Positions 1-4,829 of a stretch of DNA of 6,957 nt are shown here, piece by piece. A model generated the notes under the pieces. The model was not told the origin of the DNA. It was given only the letters and a program-made list of their open reading frames with translations, and searched no databases. Source of the DNA: Desulfurococcales archaeon (lineage in GTDB: Archaea > Thermoproteota > Thermoprotei_A > Sulfolobales > NBVN01); assembly GCA_021163585.1 (NCBI GenBank), contig JAGGTW010000059.1:1-6957 (forward strand), read 5' to 3'. The position numbers and the translations under genes were made by a program. Position 1 is the stretch's first letter. Each line of letters begins with the position of its first letter.

Positions 1-1127
1 AGAGCACTACGAGAATTAACGCTACGGTCGATATTGAGAAAGGTGCCTTGAGTGAGGAGGACCTAAGCAAGCTCAAGTTCATGGCAGCCTTCATGACACC
101 GGAACTGCTCAACAGCCAGCTGGAGCATGTGAACCTTACGTCAATCCAGGTAAAGGAACTGTCCATGGAGTTTAATGAGGTCGACGGTGGCGGAAAGCTA
201 TCGGTGAATGCAGTACTGGAAGTGGAGAGGCCGAGCAACGTAACACTTACAGGGGCTGATTCTGAGACTGTTAAGTCACTCATGGAGCTCTCTAAGGAGT
301 TAAGCAAGATGAACAGCTCGTCAGACTTCAAGATGCTGCTAAATATGTCTAAGATTGAGGGAGGCTACGGTACGCTGTACATTGAGGGTCAGTTCAATCA
401 GGTCGTAGAGGGCGACTTAGAGAAGATCGCTGTGCTGATCCATGACTTCCTAGTTAAGTCAGTAAAGCCGGAGCCAGGCACCGGACTTGACGAGCTGGTT
501 ATCATGCCATCAGATATGTCAGTAAACCTACAGGCCTCACTAGAGGACGGTAAAGCCAACTTAAAATTCACGTTAAAAGGACTGAAGATCAAGCATAGCG
601 AACTAACAGGACCTGAAGCTGAGAGCAGGGTCTCATCAATTATCATGACGCTAGTTGAAGTGCTCAAGCAGGGGCTTAAGCCCTCAGTAAAGGTCAGCAC
701 TAATATTGAAGGGGTAAGCAACGTAACTGTGGACCCGGTAGTAATAAGGGCACTAGCTACTACTATTCAAAAAGCTAGCACAGAAGAGAGCATACCTGAA
801 CCGATCAGGGACATGATCTCGCAAATAGAACTACCGACAACAACTACGACGACCACCGCAGTAACTACATCTACTACAGCCGCAACCACAACTACTACCC
901 CAGTTAGTACTACTACACCCATAACAACGACGCCAGTACAAACTACACCAACGACTACTTCGCCAGCAACTACCCCACCATCACCAACAGCAACAACACC
1001 AACCACAACAGCGACAACCACGCCAGCGCCCGGTCCAGGCATATCGAGTACCTTAGTCGTAGGTATAGTATCGGCTGTAGTAGCAGTTGCTGTTGTGGCT
1101 GCAATTGTGTGGCTTAAGAGAAGGTAG
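1..1127 (+). CDS. Membrane-anchored Thr-rich surface protein, N-terminus missing
   Basis: The reading frame is open from the left edge (first full codon at 3) to TAG at 1125-1127, giving about 374 visible residues. The true start and any signal peptide lie outside the window; the in-frame TTG at 48 is unlikely to be the start, because the repeated domain begins before it. Visible parts in order are an alpha/beta ectodomain of about 275 residues, a Thr/Pro/Ala stalk (837-1022), a PAPGPG turn, and a hydrophobic segment of about 22 residues (1050-1118) ending in KRR, a stop-transfer anchor with a positively charged cytoplasmic end. Such stalks in archaeal surface proteins are usually O-glycosylated. 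The ectodomain holds two diverged copies of one module of about 100-120 residues and the start of a third. I recognise no named family; function is unknown. It has several N-x-S/T sites (for example NLT, NVT, NVS-like segments), fitting an exported glycoprotein. It converges with the dehydrogenase gene. Confidence 0.85.
   Translation, partial: STTRINATVDIEKGALSEEDLSKLKFMAAFMTPELLNSQLEHVNLTSIQVKELSMEFNEVDGGGKLSVNAVLEVERPSNVTLTGADSETVKSLMELSKELSKMNSSSDFKMLLNMSKIEGGYGTLYIEGQFNQVVEGDLEKIAVLIHDFLVKSVKPEPGTGLDELVIMPSDMSVNLQASLEDGKANLKFTLKGLKIKHSELTGPEAESRVSSIIMTLVEVLKQGLKPSVKVSTNIEGVSNVTVDPVVIRALATTIQKASTEESIPEPIRDMISQIELPTTTTTTTAVTTSTTAATTTTTPVSTTTPITTTPVQTTPTTTSPATTPPSPTATTPTTTATTTPAPGPGISSTLVVGIVSAVVAVAVVAAIVWLKRR
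15..308 (+). repeat. Ectodomain repeat, copy 1 (protein level)
   Basis: This is the first copy of an internal protein repeat in the surface protein. Landmarks are a strand with the pattern T-V-D-I-E, then E-E-D-L-S-K-L, then G-K at codons 195-200, L-T-G at 246-254, and S-E-T-V leading into a helix. The distance from G-K to L-T-G is 18 residues, the same as in copy 2. Only protein similarity is visible; the DNA copies are diverged. Confidence 0.55.
372..671 (+). repeat. Ectodomain repeat, copy 2 (protein level)
   Basis: This is the second copy. It has T-L-Y-I-E-G, E-G-D-L-E-K-I, G-K and then L-T-G exactly 18 residues later, followed by A-E-S and a hydrophobic helix. It lies 118-119 residues after copy 1. 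A shorter third start (690-782; I-E-G-V-S-N then a helix with V-I-R-A-L) seems to lead into the stalk. The match was made by eye. Confidence 0.55.
837..1022 (+). repeat. Thr-rich low-complexity stalk
   Basis: About 62 residues are mostly Thr with Pro, Ala, Ser and Val, encoded by a mixture of aca, act, acc and acg codons. The mixed codons show selection on the protein rather than recent DNA slippage. It is a likely O-glycosylated spacer that lifts the ectodomain away from the membrane anchor. The Val-rich reading frame on the opposite strand is a by-product of this composition. Confidence 0.8.
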
Positions 1128-1161
1128 CGGAAGACAGGAATAAGTACGGGAAAACAGATAG

Positions 1162-1192
1162 TATTTTTCCTTAACCTAAGTCACTAACTTAG
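1162..1192. terminator. Possible convergent terminator region
   Basis: The gap between the converging genes holds a T5 run on the + strand (1164-1168), about 37 bases after the surface protein stop. Archaeal transcription often ends at such T runs. Next to it is a 6-bp inverted repeat, CTAAGT-N5-ACTTAG (1176-1192), which overlaps the stop codon of the dehydrogenase gene. The stem is AT-rich and weak, so a role is uncertain. Confidence 0.3.
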
Positions 1193-2130
1193 TAGTTACT
1201 AATGAGGTCTAATGCCTTCCTGTACGTACTGTATATTGCCTTTGCTGCCTCGTTTAACTTTATTTTCTCTTCTTCAGTAAGGATGTCATCGTATGTCGGC
1301 CCTATAGACAGGCCTACCCTAGTGGGCCTACTCACGAGCACGTCTTCGGGGATTTCCTCAGTTCTGTAAGGTGTTGCTATGCTCAGCACCATCCCTAAGT
1401 TGAGCACTATAGACTTAATTATGTCCCGGAAAGCGACTGCTGGCCCGTACCTCGTAGCTCCTAGAACATCTATTATTTTTTCTGAAACCTCCTTCATGTA
1501 CGTCTCGACAGCCTCTTTACTTAAGGATATGTTATGTCTTCTCACGTATTCATCAATACCTACACCGTAGGCTGACACAGTAGACCAGAGGATTACTGCT
1601 GCCTGCCCGTGTTCGCCGCCTACGTACCCGTCAACCTTAGACACTGGAATCCCTAAAGCCTCCGCCAGCCTAGCCCTGAACCTCAATGTCTCTAAGTGAG
1701 TTCCAGTACTCACTACAAATTCAGCCCTTGACACTTTCTTGAAGAGAGTAGCCATGGCGTCTACTGGGTTAGCGACTACTACGTACTTAGCTCCTGGGTT
1801 GTTGGGAGGGACCACCTCGGCAATGAACCTAATTATTTCTGCGTTATACTTGATTAATTCCCTCCTAGTAATCCGCTCACCGGGCTTCCTGGGGTGCCCA
1901 GCACATATGACTACTAAGTCAGCTCCATGGAGGTCCTCATCACTCTCGTAAGCATTAATTTCTACGTCAAGCCTCAAACCAGCAGCTGCGTGCTTTAGTT
2001 CCTCGGCAAAAGCCGGGGCCAGCCCGGGCTTCACATCCACTAGTGAAAGTTCCTCAGCAAGACCCTCATAAAGTATTGTGTAGGCTGTGGCCCTACCAAC
2101 ATTCCCCGTACCAACAACAGCTATGTGCAA
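1189..2130 (-). CDS. mdh: Lactate/malate dehydrogenase family protein, probably malate dehydrogenase
   Basis: The product is a 313-residue NAD(P)-dependent 2-hydroxyacid dehydrogenase, probably cytosolic and interconverting malate and oxaloacetate. Numbering from the TTG at 2130, the Rossmann loop GTGNVG is at 7-12 and Asp32, the usual NAD-selecting acid, closes the second strand. A-G-x-P-R-K-P-G puts Arg81 where malate enzymes have Arg and lactate enzymes Gln. NPVD holds Asn121, and GEHG holds the catalytic His174. Two features are odd. The residue pairing with the catalytic His, normally Asp in L-D-[ST]-x-R-F-R, is Glu147. The substrate loop after RKPG has two extra residues before T-R. The frame is open back to 2253, but I chose TTG 2130 because the family starts here with (M)HIAVVGTG and a GGTG ribosome binding site lies 6 bases upstream. 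A lactate or unusual 2-oxoacid specificity cannot be excluded. Confidence 0.85.
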   Translation of the reverse strand: MHIAVVGTGNVGRATAYTILYEGLAEELSLVDVKPGLAPAFAEELKHAAAGLRLDVEINAYESDEDLHGADLVVICAGHPRKPGERITRRELIKYNAEIIRFIAEVVPPNNPGAKYVVVANPVDAMATLFKKVSRAEFVVSTGTHLETLRFRARLAEALGIPVSKVDGYVGGEHGQAAVILWSTVSAYGVGIDEYVRRHNISLSKEAVETYMKEVSEKIIDVLGATRYGPAVAFRDIIKSIVLNLGMVLSIATPYRTEEIPEDVLVSRPTRVGLSIGPTYDDILTEEEKIKLNEAAKAIYSTYRKALDLISNY

Positions 2131-2136
2131 AATCAG

Positions 2137-2140
2137 CACC
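2137..2140 (-). promoter_or_regulatory. GGTG ribosome binding site for the dehydrogenase gene
   Basis: GGTG lies 6 bases before the TTG at 2130, on the minus strand, in the context GGTGCTGATT-TTG, which resembles the archaeal anti-16S complement GGTGATC. It decides the start in favour of a 313-residue protein over the 354-residue open frame. Confidence 0.55.
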
Positions 2141-2161
2141 AGGTAATAGTTACGGACAAAG

Positions 2162-2170
2162 TAATTAAAT
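2162..2170 (-). promoter_or_regulatory. Possible TATA box of the dehydrogenase gene
   Basis: The minus strand reads ATTTAATTA, centred about 36 bases before the TTG start. That would place transcription start near 2140, at the edge of the ribosome binding site. A second AT-rich box (TTTAAATA, about 2268-2276) would give a leader of more than 100 bases instead. The choice is uncertain. Confidence 0.3.
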
Positions 2171-2216
2171 GCGTGAGGAGGAAGCACTTGTATGCAGTTA
2201 CTCTTACTTAGAGTTA

Positions 2217-2234
2217 GGGGAGGTAGGGGTTGGG
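2217..2234 (+). other. G-rich tract between genes
   Basis: The + strand reads GGGGAGGTAGGGGTTGGG, with G runs of 4, 2, 4 and 3. It lies about 90-105 bases upstream of the chosen dehydrogenase start, in the gap shared with the end of the zinc-ribbon gene. A two-layer or bulged G-quadruplex is possible. No function is visible. Confidence 0.35.
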
Positions 2235-2289
2235 TTTCCTTAGGTAAAAACAACTTTTATTTTAAACTTATTTAAAGTCTGAGCACTAC

Positions 2290-2469
2290 TTAACCACTAA
2301 TGAACCTGTAAACTACTGTACCACAGTTCGGGCAGGTGCCTTTAACAGCTTTCCTGCCGTTCTTTAGCGTCACCACCTCAGGTCCCTGAATTACTACTTT
2401 CTTCCTGCATTTTACACAGAAGCCTTCCCACTTTTCTTCCTTCTTACGCCTGGGCAAAGTAGATCCCAC
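2290..2469 (-). CDS. Small zinc-ribbon protein, DUF5679-like
   Basis: The product has 59 residues from the GTG at 2469: a short basic N-terminus (PRRKKEEK), CVKC (Cys18, Cys21), a central V-T-L-K-N-G-R-K-A-V-K-G segment, and CPNC (Cys46, Cys49). The two CxxC pairs, 24 residues apart, should bind one zinc ion. I recognise the C-V-K-C...T-L-K-N-G-R...K-G-T-C-P-x-C-G-T pattern as the small archaeal and bacterial DUF5679 family, whose function is unknown. The frame is open to an ATG at 2580, but the residues added there look non-coding. A good TATA box 27 bases before the GTG suggests a leaderless message. TTG 2457 (MPRRKKEEK, 55 residues) is the main alternative, and ATG 2508 or 2580 are possible gene-caller choices. 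It is not clearly in an operon with its neighbours. Confidence 0.75.
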   Translation of the reverse strand: MGSTLPRRKKEEKWEGFCVKCRKKVVIQGPEVVTLKNGRKAVKGTCPNCGTVVYRFISG

Positions 2470-2492
2470 ATATATAGTAATATCAAACAGGA

Positions 2493-2500
2493 TATAAAAT
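2493..2500 (-). promoter_or_regulatory. TATA box of the zinc-ribbon gene
   Basis: The minus strand reads ATTTTATATC around this site, a good match to the archaeal TTTATATA box. Its centre is about 27 bases before the GTG at 2469, the spacing expected for a leaderless transcript. A second TATA-like stretch (2469-2477) is too close to any start to serve the same gene. Confidence 0.5.
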
Positions 2501-2578
2501 TTATTCATTTTGGGAGCATGTGCGCCCTTACATGATATTTCTATTACGTAGATGTATGTCCTTTCACCAAAATTTACC

Positions 2579-2584
2579 AAAAAA
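2579..2584 (-). terminator. Oligo-T terminator after the Nudix gene
   Basis: The minus strand has a T6 run, preceded by AAAA, about 30 bases after the Nudix stop codon. Archaeal RNA polymerase terminates at such T-rich stretches without needing a hairpin. This would separate the Nudix transcript from the zinc-ribbon gene. Confidence 0.4.
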
Positions 2585-2613
2585 TTTTAAACCACACTAT
2601 GTTTGTTAAATAT

Positions 2614-3147
2614 TTATTTAACTACTGAGGTCATCAACTTCAGTAAAGTTAAGGCAATCACGGTTTTAGCGTCCGCGATCTCCTGTGCGAAGACCTTTCT
2701 TAAGGCTTCCTCCAGGCTCAGCTTAATGACCTCGATCAGCTCGCCGGGCTCGGGTCTAGCACCTACGTACTTTAGGTTCTTAGCCACAACTATATGAAGG
2801 ACTTCATCACTGTATCCGGGTGCTGTATAAACTGAGACTAACCTCTCTATGCTCTCAGCTTCGTAGCCAGTCTCCTCAATAAGCTCCCTCTTAGCAGCTG
2901 TAGCCACGTCCTCCCCCTCCTCCATCATCCCTGCAGGAACTTCATACACCCACTTCCCAACCGGTGCCCTGAACTGCCTTAGGAGTAAGATCTCCCTGCT
3001 GCTCAGTAGGGGGACAATAGCTACTGCCTGTCCAAAGTGTACTATGTCCCTCCTTACTACTCTCCCCTTCATTAAGTACTCTCTGGAGATCAGAGTAACT
3101 CTCCTCCCCCTGCACAGCACCTCCTCACTAAGTAGCTTAACCTCCAA
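2614..3147 (-). CDS. Nudix hydrolase, probable ADP-ribose pyrophosphatase
   Basis: The product is a 177-residue cytosolic hydrolase that probably splits ADP-ribose or a related nucleoside diphosphate sugar into AMP and a sugar phosphate, using Mg2+. The Nudix box is complete at residues 73-95: G-x5-E-x7-R-E-L-x-E-E-x-G, with Tyr at the last position. Before it runs Q-F-R-A-P-V-G-K-W-V-Y-E-V-P-A-G, typical of the ADP-ribose group. Pro110 in T-A-P-G-Y-S-D-E lies 15 residues after the box, a mark of ADP-ribose pyrophosphatases. Length and N-terminus fit that group. The start is TTG at 3147, supported by a GGTG ribosome binding site 5 bases upstream; the first Met codon inside the frame (residue 26) would cut into the fold. 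It appears to be a single-gene transcript. Substrate is inferred from family features, not proven. Confidence 0.85.
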   Translation of the reverse strand: MEVKLLSEEVLCRGRRVTLISREYLMKGRVVRRDIVHFGQAVAIVPLLSSREILLLRQFRAPVGKWVYEVPAGMMEEGEDVATAAKRELIEETGYEAESIERLVSVYTAPGYSDEVLHIVVAKNLKYVGARPEPGELIEVIKLSLEEALRKVFAQEIADAKTVIALTLLKLMTSVVK

Positions 3148-3152
3148 ACTAA

Positions 3153-3156
3153 CACC
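3153..3156 (-). promoter_or_regulatory. GGTG ribosome binding site for the Nudix gene
   Basis: The minus strand reads AGGTGTTAGT followed directly by the TTG start, giving a 5-base spacing. It supports the TTG at 3147 over internal Met codons. Confidence 0.5.
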
Positions 3157-3179
3157 TAAACCTCAAGTATGTGAAGCAA

Positions 3180-3189
3180 AATAATTATT
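3180..3189. promoter_or_regulatory. Symmetric AT box, possible two-way promoter
   Basis: AATAATTATT is a perfect palindrome between the Nudix gene and the candidate C/D RNA. Its centre is about 24-26 bases before the 5' stem of that RNA on the + strand, and about 37 bases before the Nudix start on the minus strand. It could act as a TATA element in both directions. No other good TATA box was seen in this gap. Confidence 0.35.
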
Positions 3190-3207
3190 GCTGGATTAAA
3201 GGTAGTT

Positions 3208-3273
3208 ACTAGTGGATGATGCAGATTGGTCTTTGGGGAGTGGTGACCGAGGGAGCGATTACTGACACGTAGT
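3208..3273 (+). ncRNA. Candidate box C/D guide RNA
   Basis: The stretch has the parts of an archaeal C/D RNA. Box C is AUGAUGC (3216-3222; consensus RUGAUGA, one mismatch outside the UGAUG core). Box D is CUGA (3262-3265). A C'-like GUGGUGA lies at 3240-3246, but no clear D' box is present. The ends pair: ACUAGUG (3208-3214) with CAC-G-UAGU (3266-3273), seven pairs with one bulged G. With this stem, boxes C and D form a textbook kink-turn: a 3-base bulge GAU (3215-3217), sheared pairs G3218-A3265 and A3219-G3264, U3220-U3263, then G3221-C3262. The 51-base core fits the family's usual 50-60. Guide candidates are 3247-3261 before box D and 3223-3234 after box C. Such RNAs, with L7Ae, Nop5 and fibrillarin, direct 2'-O-methylation of rRNA or tRNA. 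No target is assigned. Confidence 0.6.
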
Positions 3274-3297
3274 TATTGAGCTTGCCTACTCCCTGAG

Positions 3298-4026
3298 TTA
3301 CTCACCGGCCTGCATGATAGCTAAGAGCGGCTTAACTTCATCTACGTACGGGCGTGCCCAATGTGAATTAACGAATTCCCCCGGCCTCATCACTGCCTTG
3401 AGTTCTCCTCCCTCAAAATAAGCTATTCTGTCACCCAGGAATACTGCCTCAGTAAGGTTGTGGGTGACGTGTACTGCTGCGAACCTTAACTTCCTGTGTA
3501 GGTACTTAAGAAACTCCCTCGCCCTACCTCTCAGCCTGGGGTCTAAGCTCGCTGTAGGCTCATCAAGGAGGAGTAACTTAGGCTCTACAACCAGAGCCCT
3601 AGCTAGCGCAACCCTCTGCTGCTCACCCCCCGATAGCTGGCTAGGACTCCTACTAAGCAACTCCTTAATTTCTAGGACTTCAGCTATCTCCCTAACTTTC
3701 CTCTTAATCTCCAGCTTGCTCACACCTCTCACCTTAAGTCCGTAAGCTATGTTGTCATAGACCGTCATGTGCGGGAATAGAGCGTAATTCTGGGGGATTA
3801 AGGCTACCCCCCTCTTCTCAGGAGGGTCCTGCGTCACGTCCTGACCGTTAATTAGTATCGCACCCCTCACAGGCTCTAGGAAGCCAGCCAGTGTATGTAA
3901 GAACACTGTCTTCCCTACCCCACTGGGCCCCATGACGACCAGGTACTCGCTGCTACCCACTACCAGGTGAGGTATTCTGAGCTTGAACGTACCCAGCAGT
4001 ACTTCTAGTTCCTTGATTTCGATCAT
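3298..4026 (-). CDS. wtpC: Tungstate/molybdate ABC transporter ATP-binding protein
   Basis: The product is a 242-residue ATPase that should drive import through WtpB at the inner face of the membrane. Visible motifs are Walker A GPSGVGKT (33-40), Q-loop Gln79 in I-P-Q-N, signature LSGGEQQR (131-138), Walker B LLLLDEP (151-157) and the switch His189 in V-T-H-N. All catalytic positions are intact. The start is ATG 4026, which overlaps the wtpB stop as ATGA, a typical coupled arrangement; GTG 4041 is an alternative five codons longer. Many ModC and WtpC proteins are about 340-360 residues and carry a C-terminal oxyanion-binding TOBE/Mop domain. This one ends after the ATPase core, so feedback inhibition by bound oxyanion is unlikely here. 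Substrate is assigned from the operon, since the ATPase alone would only be called a general anion or sulfate-type ABC protein. Confidence 0.88.
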   Translation of the reverse strand: MIEIKELEVLLGTFKLRIPHLVVGSSEYLVVMGPSGVGKTVFLHTLAGFLEPVRGAILINGQDVTQDPPEKRGVALIPQNYALFPHMTVYDNIAYGLKVRGVSKLEIKRKVREIAEVLEIKELLSRSPSQLSGGEQQRVALARALVVEPKLLLLDEPTASLDPRLRGRAREFLKYLHRKLRFAAVHVTHNLTEAVFLGDRIAYFEGGELKAVMRPGEFVNSHWARPYVDEVKPLLAIMQAGE

Positions 4027-4829
4027 TTGCTTAGCACCCACCTAACACCCACGAACAGCGCCACTGAGAGCAGGACTAGCGGTATTGAGAGCGCTATGGC
4101 GTAGCTTAAGCCGTACGTGTTGAACCACTCAACAATGAGTACATTCACTGACTTCGGGTAGTACGCAACAATTAGTATCGCACCTACCTCGCTGATCGCC
4201 CTTGCCCATGACAGCAGGAAGCCCACACCAATACTCTTGAGTGTGAGGGGCAAGGTTATCGAAGTAAATACCTTGCCCGGTCCAGCACCCAAGCTCCTCG
4301 CAACCATCTCGATCATTGGGTCGACGGACTCGATCCCTACCTTAACGGTATCAATTAGTATGGGTGCTGAAACAAAGGCCATCGCAGCCACTATACCCCA
4401 GAAGCTGTCATCAACAGCCATACCCAAGCTGGTGGTTAAGGGACCTAGTAAACCCCCGCGGCCATATGCCGTAAGTATCATGATGCCAGCAACAGCATGA
4501 GGGATCATCAAAGGTACATCGATTAGTGCCTCGATCAAGTACTTACCTCTGAACTCCCTGCGCGCTAGTAGGTAAGCCAGCGGCGTACCGAGCGCGAGCA
4601 GCAGTGCCGAAGCAGTTAGTGAGGCCTTAATAGTTACTGCGAACGCCTCCCAGGCCTCAGTTGACAGCATTCTGTTCTTAATTAGAGCCTCCTCTAATAT
4701 TTGAGGGTCAGTCAGCGTGAAGACAGCTATTAGTGGGGTTAAGAGGAATAAAATCAGAACTGATGCTGAAGCAGATAAAAGCAGAGCGAACTTCTCGAAT
4801 CTCCTAATACTAACCGCCCTCAACCCCAA
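4023..4829 (-). CDS. wtpB: Tungstate/molybdate ABC transporter permease
   Basis: The product is a 268-residue integral membrane protein of the ModB/WtpB/CysT type. About six hydrophobic segments are visible, near residues 15-40, 66-89, 102-123, 140-164, 199-224 and 241-266. The cytoplasmic EAA loop that docks on the ATPase is at about 174-195, with E-M-V-A-R-S-L-G-A-G and ending I-T-L-P-L. The start is TTG 4829, which overlaps the end of wtpA by 20 bases. A GAGGT ribosome binding site (4833-4837) lies only 3 bases before it. TTG 4823, two codons later and 9 bases from the same site, is an equally possible start. The stop overlaps the wtpC ATG by 4 bases. The gene sits between the binding protein and ATPase genes, and the three would be translated from one message. 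Confidence 0.88.
   Translation of the reverse strand: MGLRAVSIRRFEKFALLLSASASVLILFLLTPLIAVFTLTDPQILEEALIKNRMLSTEAWEAFAVTIKASLTASALLLALGTPLAYLLARREFRGKYLIEALIDVPLMIPHAVAGIMILTAYGRGGLLGPLTTSLGMAVDDSFWGIVAAMAFVSAPILIDTVKVGIESVDPMIEMVARSLGAGPGKVFTSITLPLTLKSIGVGFLLSWARAISEVGAILIVAYYPKSVNVLIVEWFNTYGLSYAIALSIPLVLLSVALFVGVRWVLSK

Noticed and set aside
398..721. Open frame of 107 codons on the minus strand
   Set aside because: It lies wholly inside the surface protein gene, whose frame shows clear domain repeats; the shadow protein shows no family features.
767..1042. Val-rich open frame on the minus strand
   Set aside because: It is the opposite-strand reading of the Thr-rich stalk; composition alone explains it, and it has no start signal or recognisable motif.
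2131..2253. N-terminal extension of the dehydrogenase to 354 residues
   Set aside because: The 41 added residues have no family counterpart and cover a G-rich tract and AT-rich gap; the GGTG site and TTG fit the conserved start.
2470..2580. N-terminal extension of the zinc-ribbon protein to 96 residues
   Set aside because: It would include the TATA box and the T6 terminator of the Nudix gene, and the added residues match nothing in the family.
2521..2613. Second C/D RNA or riboswitch in the gap after the Nudix gene
   Set aside because: ATGATAT near 2532 resembles a box C, but there is no paired box D or closing stem; a small GGG/CCC hairpin near 2513-2528 is too weak to call.
3247..3261. 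Assigning an rRNA target to the guide RNA
   Set aside because: Only runs of about 7 bases matched conserved rRNA segments from memory (for example UAAUCGC or AAAGACC), which is too short to mean anything.
3294..3303. Short palindrome GAGTTACTC-like at the wtpC stop codon
   Set aside because: Nine bases with an AT centre occur often by chance, and no T run follows to make it a terminator.
3458..3745. Open frame of 95 codons on the + strand
   Set aside because: It is a shadow of the wtpC ATPase core, which has every ABC motif intact.
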